Shown: positions 1-12,153, numbered from the stretch's first letter. The stretch: DNA of 64,000 bases from Gracilaria vermiculophylla (GCA_019155205.2 JAHNZQ020000016.1:713527-777526), one strand, 5' to 3'. Translations and numbers: made by a program. Notes: generated from the sequence alone by a model not told the origin.

Positions 1-667
1 GCTTCAAGCATCGAGGTTGAGGAAACAACCAAGCCTGCAGAAAATCTAGAAACAGAGTCCATGACATGAAAAACGCATAGTTCATCTAAAAACATATGAT
101 CTACACATACCATCTCGTTGAAAGAGCGTGACATAGAGCTGATCGATACCTTGCAGGCAGTATTGCACGCTGGCACATTGTTACGGTAGCTTAACGGCCG
201 AGTAAGGAGGATCCATATTACTCCTTATTCTTACTTCGTTCCCTTACAATTAATTCCACCAATTATCGTGCGCCATAATGGACCCTCCATTATGGAATTT
301 TATTTCGATCGTCAGTAGCACTATAAAAGTGGCAATGCCACTCCGGCATTGCCAGACCATCTCTCACCCGGACGCAGGGGGCGGCGACCCATCACGATAG
401 TGCTCCTACCTCCGGAGTAAACAAGAAGTTCCACATCAAAACCTCTACTGTTCCACCAGCATCGTCTGGCGCTCCACACTCCCTGTCCCACTACCATCTG
501 GTGGTGGTCCACTTCAATTCCACCTCAACTTCCACCGCCTCTGCGGTTTCAAATCAATCCCTGATCTTCCAGGTTATCTCTCAAAGCAATCCCAGTCACT
601 GCTGGTTATCTACTACCGTTCCACTCGATTCCATTATCGTTCCACACTACGTGGTTTGTCTCTGCTG
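1..667. other. gene-free stretch with two perfect hairpins and repeated GTTCCAC motifs
   Basis: No convincing gene. Two perfect inverted repeats lie close together: a 10-bp stem with a 3-nt loop at 273-295, and a 10-bp stem with a 5-nt loop at 330-354. A TATAAAAG lies at 322-329 between them. From about 250 to 770 the heptamer GTTCCAC or a near variant (ATTCCAC, CTTCCAC, GCTCCAC) recurs about ten times. The stretch lies downstream, on the minus strand, of the copia-like integrase fragment, so it may be transposon tail or a subterminal repeat region. Confidence 0.4.
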
Positions 668-2327
668 TCACCCGTTGCGTACCACAGCAGGCTGCGGTAA
701 AGCAGAGATGCAGCAACTAGTGCACTGGTCAAGAGTGCGTGTAAGGTACTTGTTCACATCTTCGTTCCACACATTGTTGCGTAGGAGCAACAGTTTGATA
801 TCAGTGTACGAAGAGTGCCCACACATATTTTTGTGCACCTTGTCCACGATATGCTTCAATTTGCGCCACTGGCGATCGGATTGAACAGATTTGAAAGAGG
901 CAGTGGCGCAAAAAAGACGCATGTGGTTAACCGAGCTCAGCAGGAGAGCATGGAACGTCAAACAATGGTGTGCAACATAGCAATGCATGTGTTTGTCCAC
1001 TAAAGTAATCTGATCAGGCGGAGTGGTGTTACTGCCTGGTAACTGTAACAAATTGCAGTTAATGTGAAGTAAGTTGCAATTCTTGGTAACATTTCGCCCT
1101 ATAACCCATAGTGAGGAGCCCGAGATGGTCAAATGGCGGATCTCGATAACTTTGTTTTGATCAGTGCGGACCTGCATCACGATGGAACCGATGATAGGTC
1201 GGGCATCGCTGGAGTGGTTTCCGGTGCCATACTGCCAGTAAGGAGTGTCGGCAACCACTTCAGGGATCGGATCAAGAACACCATCCCAATCGGGACAGAC
1301 AAACGAGCCTTTCAGAGACAGTTCGTTAGTTTCTAGACCACTGTAGGGAGCGGCATCATCAAGTAACGGCCCTACGAACTCAGGATGAAGAGTAAAGGGG
1401 GCATTATCAGCGGATACAGTAGCCATGTTGAAGGTGAGAGTTTTCTTCAGAGCCCCTTTATGTGCAGAATGATCCAAGCATTGAGCACCTGCCTTCAAAG
1501 ATCCGTCTTCCTTATGATCAGATTTCTAGTGACCATACTTGCTGCAAAGGTGGCACTCGGATTTAGACTTCAAATCAGATAGTTGTGCAGGTGTAAGTCT
1601 TGCTTTTACTTTCCGGACATCAGAGAGGATACCACGTTTCGAAGTATTTGCATCGTAGCCACTGACGGGCGGACGGGTTGTAGCCAATGGCGATCTTTCG
1701 CATTGACGGAGAACAGAGGCGATCGAATCATACTTCACAGCCATTAAGTAGTTATCATTGGTAGAAGAAGCATTGAAGGCATCAGCGCGGGGAGCAGCAT
1801 TAGCCAAAACGGAGACACGCTGAGTAGCATCAACATCAGCGTTGGCAAGTAGCGTGAAGGCCAGAACAGAATCAGCTTGACGACTGTTCCATAAGCATGT
1901 AACTTAGATATTTGCGCCTGAAAACGGGATTCAAAGTTTTTGAACGACTCTGAAGGTCCCCGGCGAGTAGACAATATATTCACGAAATCATGGTACACGT
2001 CACTCAGGACAACAAGCGCGTCGCGTTTGTAAATAACGCTCACAATAGCTTGTGCACCATCTTCTGAAGCAATAGTTCCTGCGACAGAGACTTGCACAAG
2101 TCTCGTGCACGACCGAACAGTTGAGACTGTAGCATCAAACCCTGTAACCTGGAGGGAATCTTATTGCTGTTGGTCTCACTAAGCCCTTCGTGTAATGCTT
2201 GCCATAACTTCACGGCGTCAGCATATTGTTCCTGGTTTCCTTTTCCATCAGTCCAAGGAACGTGCCGAATATCCCAAAAGAAACGAGGCCTGCTAGGCAG
2301 ATCAGCTGACGAGGAAGCTGGGCCCAT
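668..2327 (-). pseudogene. decayed Ty1/copia-like retrotransposon: gag, protease, integrase N-terminus
   Basis: Read on the minus strand from 2327. A capsid-like gag segment (2327-1744) is split over two frames. A zinc knuckle with the CHLCSKYGH core follows near 1530. A protease-like segment (1498 to about 1000) carries the SLWVIGRNVTKNC stretch. An integrase zinc-binding module of HHCC type follows, with the CGHSS histidine and the CTSC cysteine pair near 700-850. Integrase follows protease with no reverse transcriptase between, which is the copia order. Several frameshifts and stops break the reading, and it ends soon after the HHCC module, so this is a relic. The nearby Ty3-type RT at 2788-4182 belongs to another element, because gag lies downstream of it. 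Family assignment is from motif order and appearance only. Confidence 0.55.
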
Positions 2328-2329
2328 AA

Positions 2330-2787
2330 CAATAAAAAGCGTGAGTAGCGAAGGTTGAGAATACGAACGGATAAAGCTTTCACAGTAGAACAGAGGGTAA
2401 AGTAACAGAAGAACAGATCACCCCACCGCCTCAGTCGACGACCGAGAGCGTTCACAGAGAGCTTATATAGAGAACACAGAAACACCAAACCTTCGAGAGC
2501 AACCCAGAGTCACCGACCAAGACAGAACACTAAGCACAGACCTAAACCCACTACCAAACTCACAGTAGAAGACGTACGCTACAAACAAGCCCTTGGCACA
2601 GTATTATCGAGAACCAACAAACATAGTACGTAGCGATACTCAACCGTAGCCATTGTAGACAGTAGCGATAGCCACGCAGGTACGGGATGATAGTAGCGAT
2701 AACCACGTATGCATAGGACGACAGTAGCGATAGCCATACCTGTGAAATCAAACAAACGCAATACCGGCGAAGTACTGCACGTAATAT
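2330..2787 (-). other. probable LTR/leader region of the minus-strand copia-like relic
   Basis: Non-coding stretch immediately upstream (minus-strand sense) of the gag start. It contains three close copies of an AGTAGCGATARCCA unit between about 2660 and 2740, and related GTAGCGATA motifs near 2630. Its position between a gag start and a foreign RT fragment fits a 5' LTR plus leader. No second LTR copy was recognised in the window, so the call is positional. Confidence 0.3.
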
Positions 2788-4182
2788 TCATAGGCACTGC
2801 TCCTTGGGAGGGAGCGTGACGTCTGCTATGGGCACTTGGTTGAGAATCGCAGCCCAGGCCAGATTGGACGCGTCAGTGTACACGCAGAGACGTTGCGTAG
2901 TGTCTCGATGCGCAAGCATGACTTGGTTGGTCAGCGCTTTCTTGCAGTCTTCGAACACGTTCAACTCGGTCTTGCCCCAGCCGTGGGAGGCCAGGAGGAC
3001 AAGGCTCACGGTGCAATTTGTCCGCTTCTCCGTGAGGCCGTAGAAGTGCTCCATGAAATTGTGCAGGGGAGCAAACAACTTGTTTAGCTAGGGATTGCCT
3101 TCTTGACCCACTGGAGGCCGCAGACGAATTGCTGCAGGTGTGCACCCATGGTCGGCGGCTTCATAAACAGCAGGGAAGTGATTCCGCGTGGGCCATAGCG
3201 GATCCTGTTGGCGAACATGAGGCGACCACACCAGCAAACCTCTTTGGTGAAGATGATGCAATTCGCCAGGAGCAGCAAAATATTGTACTTCGCGCAAAAA
3301 TTGAAGAAAGATCGGACAAAAGCTAGCAGCTTTTCGACCGTAAGGGCTTGAAGGAGGATGTCGTCCGGCCAGATAAGGATGTTGGCCAGCAGGTCGTCCA
3401 GGATGATGCCCGCCAGGGACGACTGTAAAAGACTGACTGCGTTGGTTGCGCCGTGCAAGATTCGCGTGGGCGTGAAGATGCCCTCTGGTGTGATGACGAA
3501 TCGGCACTCATGCGACAATAGGGGGATCTACAGCTGCCAGTACCCGTGAGCCGTGTCAACTTTTGCAAAGTACACAGCGCCCGACAGCGCAGAGAGTTTG
3601 TGTTCCAGGTTCGGCATTGAGAAATGGTGCCGAGCTGTGAAGACTTTGACCGGCTGTTCGTCCACGATGAACCGGTAAAGCGCGCCAGGCTTCGGCACGA
3701 GCAGTGAAACACATGCCCATTTGGACCTCGAGTTTGAGTACGCCGTGCCGTGGGTCACCAGGTCGTCAACAAACTTGCATATGAACTCCTTCTGGTCTTG
3801 GGATTACTTGCGTAGTGGAACCTTGACGGGCCTGGCGTCCAGCGTCAGCTCGATGTTGAGCGACGGGAGTATGGACGGCGGTCCTGCAGAGAACGACGTA
3901 CGGAAGGTGCCCAAGAGGTCGTGCAAAATTCCCTTCCGGTTAGACTCGTAAGTGTCCGCCAGGCCGTTCTGTTTGGTCTTTTTTTTCGATGTCTGCAACG
4001 GCATTGCAGATGTTGTCGGGCTGGTCTTTGTCGGTGGGATACAGCAGTGAGGGGTCCGGGAATGGGACTTTCTCGGAGCGGACCTTGTGGTAGTGGACCC
4101 TAGGACGATCTGTCGCGAGGCGCGTGTCGTCGTCGTACTGCCTGTTGAGGCGCGCAGTTATCAACCGCCTGAGTTTACTCAT
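2788..4182 (-). pseudogene. decayed Ty3-type reverse transcriptase / RNase H fragment
   Basis: Minus-strand pieces give successive parts of a Ty3/gypsy polyprotein: a leader at 4182-3804, the palm region at 3758-3528 (RFIVDEQPVK and FAKVDTAHGYWQL), then 3518-3084 with the catalytic box as IWPDD and the following C-terminal RT region. The last piece, 3078-2788, carries the RT/RNase H junction with a YTDAS start of RNase H. At least three frameshifts separate the pieces, and the frame is lost about where the copia leader region begins (2787). Reverse transcriptase copies element RNA into DNA; this copy cannot encode an intact enzyme. Confidence 0.65.
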
Positions 4183-5800
4183 GTTTCACGGTGCTTGGTC
4201 AGAGAGGCTGCAATCGGCCTTGTCTAGCAAGTGGATGTTCGCCTCGAGCAGGCTCTTTGTGTCCACATGAAGGTATCGCGAGACCAGTAGGTCGACGAGC
4301 AGGTCCTCGTAGGTCCTGATGCCGTCGTTCTCTGTGTCGAGGAACATGATATTCTTGAGCTTCAGCCAACGAAATATTAGATATATAACGGTGGTTGGTA
4401 CCGTCTATGCACGTGAGAAGGGTAAAAGTGCCGTTTCATCTTTCTTCGTGACGGTGACTTCGAGGTGGACTGTCTCGATAGCCTCAAGTTTTCCAATGTC
4501 CTTGAGCGCGTCGTTCTCGTCTAGTTCCTTGGACGCGAGGGTTTCGTTGCTGCCGTCATCGCAGCGCCAGACCACGTCGAGAGTCGTTCGAACGGACTAC
4601 TCATTTGTCTGGTGTCACCGACGAGACGGATCCATTTACTACTTGGGATCTCATTTTATACAGTATTTAGCCTCTTTTCACTACTCTTCTGCGTCTTGCC
4701 TAAAGTTCTTCTCTCCCAATTGAGTCTTTTCTGTCTTCTCCATCATTTTGGATTCTCTATATATTTCTCACTATTTTCCATTCGTTTTTTCCTTTTTTCG
4801 AATCTTTCCATCTTAAATCCATCCTGCTTACATCAATTCACTCAAAACCTCCAAAGAATATCGAGCTGTATGCCGAAGAGCTAGGCCTCCTTGCACTTTT
4901 CTTAGAGGAATCTCAGCCTATGAATACTGTCTGAAAAGCTCGTCGTCTGGATCATAGTGAGAGATTCACTGTATGAGGTTTTGCTCTACAGTAAAACCTG
5001 TCCAAAAAACTTTCTTTAAAGTCGTATTGGCTTCTGCTCGTCATTCATGAGTACTTCGAAATATAATCGCGGCTGTAGACTTCAATCGTTTATGGGAGTA
5101 CTCTTCCAATATCGGGGATGACCAAACCTGTCGAGTGGAGTGGTTGATGTGCCTATTGGACGTCTAGGCGGAACGCGCTATCATGGATTCCTCAAAGGAC
5201 TGCGAAAAACCGTAGGATGCACAGCATGCTTTTCGTAGGAGGCACGTATGCACTGAACTCACTTGAGTGATGTGGGTGCTCTGTAGGGGCTCCAATAAAA
5301 ACTGCAAAATCTCTATAACGTCTTTGAATGAAAGGTTGTGGTATTCTCCCCAGTTTTCCTTTCGGGGTGATAGCGCACTACGTCTGTTAGTAGTTTTTGG
5401 TGACCCCAAAGGTGCGAGTTCCGAAAGGTGCTTTGCGGTAATCACGGTCATGGGTCGGAGGAATCCTGAAAAGGGGTTCGCAAACACCAAGCGCAGACGA
5501 GGGTTTTCTCGGCGGAAAATGCTCGTAAAGGCGCTGCTATGAGGCATTCTGGGGATTGGCGGCTTAGAATCTACACCTACAGGATTCCTGAATACCTGAA
5601 AGCGTTGTACAAGAGTGTGCACTTGGACAAAGTAGAAGAAGACTCAAGGATGCTTGCCTTACTTCCCGTGGAGATGGAGATCAACTGGCTGACCAAGTAT
5701 AGTACCGAGAGCTCCACTCGATAGGTCTCACTGTTGTACACTAGTCTACAAACCTACAGTAATTAATTAAAATAAATCAAAATTCTACGATTCCGCAGGA
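4183..5800. other. no supported gene; probable retroelement remains
   Basis: Open frames here are short, start mostly at non-ATG codons, and resemble no family I recognise. The part to about 4650 lies upstream of the minus-strand Ty3 pol fragment and may be its degraded 5' portion. From about 4680 to 4860 the plus strand is pyrimidine-rich. A 61-codon frame at 5539-5724 could be a scrap of a gag of the copia element that follows, but the evidence is weak. Confidence 0.3.
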
Positions 5801-6639
5801 GCACTGTAGCACATGTGGCCAAACTGTTGCACCACGGGGCTCAGTTAATAGCATATATGCACTCCCTAGGACTACCTCGTTGGAAAAACATGAAAGAATA
5901 TTACCCAAAACATCTTAATCACCAAAAGGAGAAGAAACAGGAAATAGGACAGGGAAAGAGTTTTTTTCAATCAAGCGATTGGATGCCGCAGGTATAGACG
6001 TAAACCGTATTTTGCATGATGGCAATTCCATATCTTATGGTGGTATAACGGCGGCAATGATTTTGTGTGAGGTATTGCACATTTGAAGTAATCCTTATGA
6101 ACCACGGACAGCTTGCCGTCACAGTTGCGGGCACGAATGCGTGGAGGGCAAACCACCCGTATGCTCATGGACGCTAACGACGCAAGATTTAAATAACCAA
6201 ACCACGGAATTGATTTTCAATCATCTGAATGACTACTCGCCACAAAACATTGGGCTAGACATAAAACAGCCTAGTGTGACAGACTTCTCAAACTCTATAC
6301 CTATCATTACCATCAAAATATCGACAGACTGAGCGGAATACGGTTTTAAACCCTATTCATCAGGCAACAACGATCTGAAACGATGTTCGCGCATCGATAC
6401 TATACCATCCGTTTACGCCATGCTGAGCACGAGCACTGGACGTAAAGGAACGAAGACGCTAGCCCAAAACGCTTCACAAGTGGACTCATTCTCCTACAGG
6501 GGAACAGTCTGAACTTTGTAAAAAATCAAAGACCTACTCGAAGTAAATTGAGACAGACATAAGACATATCAGTTGAAATTGCCCCATAAGTGCTGAGACG
6601 GGGATACCAACACCATCGAAGAAAATTTCCATATGCCAC

Positions 6640-7305
6640 GTGAATCAGGTGTTTAACGGTGAAATCCAGGTCGACTCCACTTTTTTGCGCCATCAGGGGA
6701 CAACGTACTCGATTCAGCATATCTTGGGTGCTGACACAAAATATGGGGACGCTGTGATTACACCAGACAGAACTTCGAGTACTACTGTTAACGCAATTGA
6801 AGTCAAATGGTTGAATCGGCACGGATACCCGTCCGCCTTGTCAGCCGATGATGAAATGAACTCAGGGGAACTGACTCGCTTCCTTTAAGGTCAAGATATC
6901 AAGTTCAAAGCACGACTTTTGAAAAGACACAACAAGGCCGAAATCGTTGAACGCAAGCACGGAGGGTTAAAAATAATATTGGAGTCACTTCAATTCGAGA
7001 ATAGTACAGCTAGCGACAGAACGATACTAAAGAAAGCAGTATTCGTTTCGGATTATTTTTTAGACTCAAAGGCACTGAGCTCATTCGAACTTGTTCGAGG
7101 AGATAGGCCTTCTATGCATTCCGCCCCACAAAAACCAGTACCTGAAGAACTATTAATAGCACATGCCGAACAGACGGCGACCAGAAAAATTCAACGTCTC
7201 TTGAAGTCAAATAAACATTTCACATTTGCACGAATAGAAATAAAAGCAAGAGATGAAATGCTGTTCGTCTACGACTCATCGAAACAGAATGAACCGGACA
7301 AGTAA
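6640..7305 (+). pseudogene. copia integrase core remnant
   Basis: Two adjacent frames (6640-6888 and 6919-7305) give an integrase-like core. The first carries a candidate catalytic Asp in IQVDST and a second acidic position in LSADDEMNSGEL. The second carries KAEIVERKHGG, matching the AExxN/RxH helix that bears the catalytic Glu in copia integrases. The stop at 6886-6888 breaks the frame. It would have inserted element cDNA into the genome. Assignment rests on motif spacing only. Confidence 0.5.
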
Positions 7306-7827
7306 AAGGCAGCCACAATTGTCGCTCCCCAGCAGCACATCGTCAAAGTACGGACAGGACCCCGTGCTCAAATGTCGAAAGTTGCATAAGAGGACCTTAG
7401 ATTGAGATTCATCTCTGATTTAGCACGAGAACTACCCGATGGCCTTTAGGAGAACTATATTGACCTGGACTTGGATAGCAAATATTCCGAGAGCTAACAT
7501 TATATAAGGCAGCTCAAACTGGTCAACGCACCCCGTATGACAGTCACAGAAGCTAGGGATCGAGTCTACGAAGACATGGGAGAATACACGAAGCAAATGC
7601 CCTACAAACCGGAGCTGCCCTAAACACAGACCCTTCAAAGCAAGGAGCAAGAAATTCTGACGGACATCCAGAGAGTAATGGGATCCAAGAAAGTGTGTGG
7701 CCACGAGGTACAATTCGCTCCACCGTGGATTCTTCAGAACGCGATCCAGAAAGAGCACAATGAAAATTGGATGGACGCCTACGCAGAAATACTCTAAGAT
7801 TGCGTGCCGTGACATGCTAACGTAACA

Positions 7828-8560
7828 TTGTCTCAAACTTTCTTCAAGATAAAGCAAAATAAAGACGAATATGAAAAGCTCCAGGTAAAACTTCTCACGC
7901 ATTGGAACCGCCACGATTTGAAGAACGAGATAAGGAAAGACTGTTCTAATGCAGACATGATCATTGTCAGCTTACTTAGAAGCATTACAAATTGCCTTAA
8001 CTTCGGGTTTTCCGTAGCAGACGTAAAAAGAGCCTTCCTAAGGAGAGGTCCCATTCAGCGTGGCATATGCGTACGCCTTGCCCAAGAGTTCGGAAAGAAG
8101 AGAGGTGTTTTACGGAACCTCCCAAATTTACACCACGCAATTGTAGAAGCAGAACGACTATGAGCGAAGCGAAGCGAATCAGGGATATGGGGAGAAGCAA
8201 ACCTAAATAGGGTCTTTGGCGTCAATTAGCTCTTCTTGAAAGCGGATCAATTTGGACACGGACACACACATCACCCTCATCATTGCCAATATCGTTAACG
8301 ACCTGCTCATGGCAGGCCAACATGAATATATCAGGCATTTTATTGACACTTTAGCAGAAGAATTGGGAGTCAGAAAGGTAAGGACTGGAAAGAAACTGAA
8401 TTTCGCTGGCTGGGATATTGAGAAAGATGATTACTACTACATCAATCTCTCAATGAACCTATACATGTCGCGCGTAAATTGGATTGTCTTTTCAAAGACC
8501 CGTGGCAAGAGAAGGATAAAAAAGCCATCGACAATGAGATTCACCTGCAAAGATCTCTAG
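7828..8560 (+). pseudogene. copia reverse transcriptase remnant (RVT_2 type)
   Basis: Two frames split by a stop near 8161 form one RT palm. The first half has FSVADVKRAFLRRG, the copia version of the first catalytic Asp motif. The second half has IIANIVNDLLMAG, where the invariant pair of Asp is Asn-Asp, then the FIDTLAEELGVRKVR linker and FAGWDIEKDD. About 90 codons between the halves are disordered by frame breaks. The enzyme is inactive by sequence. Confidence 0.6.
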
Positions 8561-9199
8561 CTGGAACTCTTATGTACTTGGGATACGCCGTATTACCCCA
8601 AGCATCATTTTGCTAACTCCCGAATGCAACAGGCGCTCGGAAATCTCACGCTGAAATACCTCATCGAAGCCAACGCTATGCTGAAGAAACTTACATCCTT
8701 AAAATTGGCAATTAAATTAGTCCGCCCAATGGCAGTAGGTATAATTGCACTCGTCATTTCGTCGGATGCATCTCATGGTTGCAACGAAATCACGTTTGGA
8801 TAAAGTGGGATTGTTTGTGCCGGACGCATTGTAATGAATGACAACAGAGATGCAGTTTTCCATCCTCGGTACTGATCCAGCACGTAACATAGAAGAGTTA
8901 CCCATTCATCGTTCGGCGCGGAGATCTGGGCGTGTGCAGAAGCAGAAAACTGCGGGTTTGATAAGAACCTATCTCTGTGAAACATATTCGAAAACATTAG
9001 CATTGTGCATTGCATACTGGTCGCTTCAAAAGCTCTCTTTGACCCCATAACCACTCTACACGAATACCGCGAATTTAGGCTAAGAAAGACAGTGACAACG
9101 ATCCGAGGTGCGTTTGAATACGACGCACTCAAAATAATCACGTGAATACCGGAGAACGTATATATCGTGGATGCTTTAACAAAATGGAGCATTTAGCTT

Positions 9200-9885
9200 T
9201 CAACCAAGATGAATAAGAATTTTTATGAAGGCTTGTGTAATACTGACATCTCTAAAAGAATTACCGATGACACAGATTCATGTAACAAGACGTTCTGATG
9301 CTCGCATTTTAAGAACGCTGTCCTTTTCTTTGCGAATACGCCTCTTATTGTTCGAGGAACCTAACTCGACGGGGATCTGTGTGAAGTACGGATAGTTTTG
9401 GCTTACTGACAGGAACGTTTACGTACTTTTTTCTCACGGAAACTCAGATAGAAGAACGTTTTCGTGCACTTTAGTATTCTAACAGTCGCTTAGAAGCCCC
9501 TACGTAAAGACACTTCCATCTTTCAGAGCTAGAAAAGGCTCCCGGCAGACTTGCGCTGATGGTCATATTGTATACATAGCTTGAGCTCATCCTTTCCCTA
9601 CACTGACCAACGATATGAACCTCGCCTCCATCACTGGGTCTCAGTTAAGAAAAGTACCAAAATCAAAATCTTTTTTACTTTGACACCAACGTGATATGAT
9701 CTTGGAAAAGACTGTGCAATAAGAAAACAGAGTAAGACAAAAATATAAGACCAGAACAGTGGTGCTACCATTCGCGCCAAGAGAGGATAGTAGCGGACCC
9801 CTTCTTTATCCTGCATACCCCTTGCAAGATTCCCCGAGCTCTTGTTTTCGTCACAGAGCCCTACAATACTTTATCCATGGATCTT
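9200..9885. other. no supported gene
   Basis: A spacer between the copia relic and the mariner relic. Only short frames without recognisable motifs are present; it could include the missing 3' LTR of the copia element, but no direct repeat partner was found upstream. Confidence 0.3.
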
Positions 9886-9889
9886 GGGC

Positions 9890-10945
9890 TTCCCAAACGG
9901 ATGCAGAAAAAAATGCGATTAAAGCTCAACATGGACAATTTTACAGCATTGGAAGATTGCTGCAGCCATCCCACGTTCTTAGACGGTTAGTAAAAAATAT
10001 TTGAAAGCGACTGCAACGTATCACACGAATTATGAAAACGAAAAATCTGAAAAGCTGACAGTCTGACAAAAATCAAGGCTCGTCAAAGAATGTTAAAAAA
10101 CAGGGGATAGTAGTTCTGTGCTGCAAGAAACATTCTCCAATTCCCAATATCTGTTTCAACTATCCGTTGTGCGTTTATAGACATGAATCAGTTTGTGTAC
10201 AGGACAGTGCAAGAAACATTCTCCAATTCCCAATATCTGTTTCAACTATCCGTTGTGCGTTTATAGACAAGAATCAGTTTGTGTACAGGACAGCAAAACA
10301 CACTTCCTTTTTAAGAACAAATCATAAATACGCCCGTTGGAATTGGGCTGCAGAACACGTCACTTTGAGTTTATTACAATGTCTTAAAGTTATTTGTTTT
10401 GATGAAAAGAAGTTTTACCTGGAGGGCCCTGAAGAATTTCATTATTTTGGCATGCATTGGGCTTGGCAGAGCATACTTTTCTACACGTCAGAAAGAAGGA
10501 GAAGATCTTATGGGTCGGGGCTGTGTTTCTGGTTTTGTAAGAGGTTTTTTGAAGAATATGGATGTAGATCCAGACTCTTCAAAACGTACAAACCTTCTCG
10601 CTGATAGTTTATTTGAATGTGCCGCAATAACGAACGGAGAATCATGGTTTTTTCAGCAAGATAACTGTCGTATTCACGTGCTCCAGCACTCTGTAGATTG
10701 GTTTATCTCGAAAAAAATTCTTTTACTTTCGTGACGTAGCCGTGCGCCCGACATGCATTCCATTCCAACTCTTTAGGCTAGTTGGTAACGTCGTTTGTAT
10801 TACAACGCAAGCAAACTTGGCATTTTGGCAGAGTTAAAAGAAATCATGTCTACTGAGTGGGTAAGTATTAAATGATATGGTACTGCAAGCTCATATTGAC
10901 AGCCTGCAGCGTCGCTGCGTAGCTGTTCTTACTGCTCAAGGAGCC
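9890..10945 (+). pseudogene. Tc1/mariner transposase relic (first family)
   Basis: The N-terminal helix-turn-helix scrap is at about 9890-10004 (QTDAEKNAIKAQHGQ...). A DDE catalytic segment starts at about 10390 with CFDEKKFYLEGPEEF, the Tc1 DEKxFxLxGP motif. At about 10650 FQQDNCRIHVLQHSVDWF matches the FQQDNAPxH second-Asp motif. At about 10740-10945 a broken SPDMHSIPTL (Tc1: SPDLNPIENLW) and a C-terminal tail ending near GARTKY follow. Frames shift several times and stops are present. It carries an internal 86-bp tandem duplication (10122-10293). It differs clearly from the two Tc1 copies at 19 kb and 26.7 kb, so it is a separate family. Confidence 0.7.
10122..10293. repeat. 86-bp perfect or near-perfect tandem duplication
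   Basis: The unit starting TGCAAGAAACATT at 10122 repeats at 10208 with period 86; the two copies differ at one visible base (ACATGAAT versus ACAAGAAT). It lies inside the mariner relic, between the helix-turn-helix scrap and the catalytic domain. The near-identity of the copies in otherwise heavily decayed sequence suggests that the duplication is recent. Confidence 0.9.
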
Positions 10946-11931
10946 AGAACAAAGTACTAAGCGAGTCGTGGAGTTTAACCCTTTTACGACTAAAATTTCT
11001 TATGTCTCTACAGAAGTAGACATAAGCAAAGACAAATGAGCATTCGGAGCGCCACCTCAAGTGAGTGGTTCAAAAAGTTCTGTAGTTGAATTAAATTTAC
11101 ACTTTTCTCTGTGCCTTTCGCACAGGCACATATACCTTTGCAGTGCAAACCATACAGGTGCGGTACAAAAAATCGCACCTACTCACGATTTATAGAAGCA
11201 AACTACATCGTCGTTCAGTCTGCCATTTAGTTCAGAGCCCATTCGAATTGTGAAATTGCTGCAGTGCGAAGTTGATTATATCTGAATCTTGATGGACGCA
11301 ATTCAAGACGCTGCCCATGTGACGTATATGGCGTTGAATACTGAAACGATAAATCCTTTCTTTCACGACAGTTGGCAGACACAAAACAAAGCCCACAGCA
11401 ACTACATCACTATTAACCTCTCAGAAGTCACAAAGGGCAAGGAAGATGTTGCATGCGCCTAGTACGGCGGAGTTTCATGTTACTGGACGCAACTAGCGTC
11501 CAGTTTTGTCACAAGAAAAGCAACGTCGTTCCCTGCGCATAAAATGTATGGGAAAAGGATCAATAAAGCTCGGACGACAGCGTACACAGTCTATGTTTCC
11601 GAGAGACGTTGCATAGTTTGCAAACATAAGCGCGTACAAGTACGACACTGTGTGCTTTAGGGAATCAGAAACATATGGCCAGATGATCCTGGCACTTATA
11701 TGGGCTTCAAATCACAGTAGGTTTAGGTCTTGAAAAAAACCTTCGCGGTCGATAGACATGCAGTTACTTTGCTTCGTATATTACGATGAGCTTTAGAAGA
11801 GATGTTTGCTTTTGCCCACATAATTGCTTGGAAAACAACTGGACGAGTACTCCGAAGAGCCCAAAGATTGAAGAAGAAAGTAAAGCAGTTTACGTGCAAG
11901 CCGCGACCAAATTACATGCATGAGAACATAC
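10946..11931. other. no supported gene; contains an imperfect hairpin
   Basis: About 1 kb between the mariner relic and the chromovirus LTR. At about 10999-11026 the sequence CTTATGTCT...AGACATAAG forms an inverted repeat with a short loop. It is preceded by a TTAACCCTTTTACGACTAAAA motif that recurs in inverted orientation at about 27,977-28,001. No coding frame of note. Confidence 0.35.
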
Positions 11932-12152
11932 TGTTGTAATAGAATTACAACCACTCCAAATGTGATAGAATTACGACCGATCCAAATTCAGGTACTACAA
12001 ACTGTCGTGAATATTTGAACCTGATTCAAACATTCAACGGTTGTCAGTAGCTCTACAAGACCCGAACCCCAGAAGCCTCCAAGTAGAAAGAGGTAAGGCC
12101 TCAAGGGTTTACAGTGAGTGAAAACGTCAGTAAGGGTCAGCTACACTTATGT
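11932..12152 (+). repeat. 5' LTR of the chromovirus
   Basis: It starts TGTTGTAATAGAATTA and matches the right LTR over about 215 bp. Shared blocks include GTCGTGAATRTTTGAACCTG, AAACATTCAACGGTTGTCAGTA, CAGAAGCCTCC and GTCAGCTAC. The exact 3' edge is uncertain by a few bases; the primer-binding-like site begins at about 12,154. Confidence 0.8.
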
Positions 12153-12153
12153 A

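Larger units (their letters stand above)
5815..9195 (+). mobile_element. decayed Ty1/copia retrotransposon (integrase, RT, RNase H remnants)
   Basis: Remnants occur in copia order. 6640-7305 holds integrase catalytic-core pieces, starting IQVDSTFLRHQG and continuing through HNKAEIVERKHG and the following helices. 7828-8163 holds an RVT_2-type palm with the SVADVKRAFLRRG motif. 8252-8560 holds the second half, where the catalytic box reads IVND instead of VDD, followed by FAGWDIEKDDYYYINLSMNLY. Around 8755-9185 RNase H-like scraps follow, ending in VDALTKW, the usual copia C-terminal motif. Many stops and frameshifts are present. The first active-site Asp is replaced by Asn, so the RT is dead even without the frame breaks. 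No LTR pair was recognised. Confidence 0.6.

Noticed and set aside
668..4182. Reading the minus-strand gag-integrase and RT pieces as one retroelement
   Set aside because: RT and RNase H lie upstream of gag on the same strand, which no LTR element order explains; two elements are more likely.
4319..4884. Two plus-strand frames of 90-134 codons rich in Ser, Phe and Leu
   Set aside because: Composition reflects the pyrimidine-rich strand; no motifs; they lie in presumed retroelement remains.
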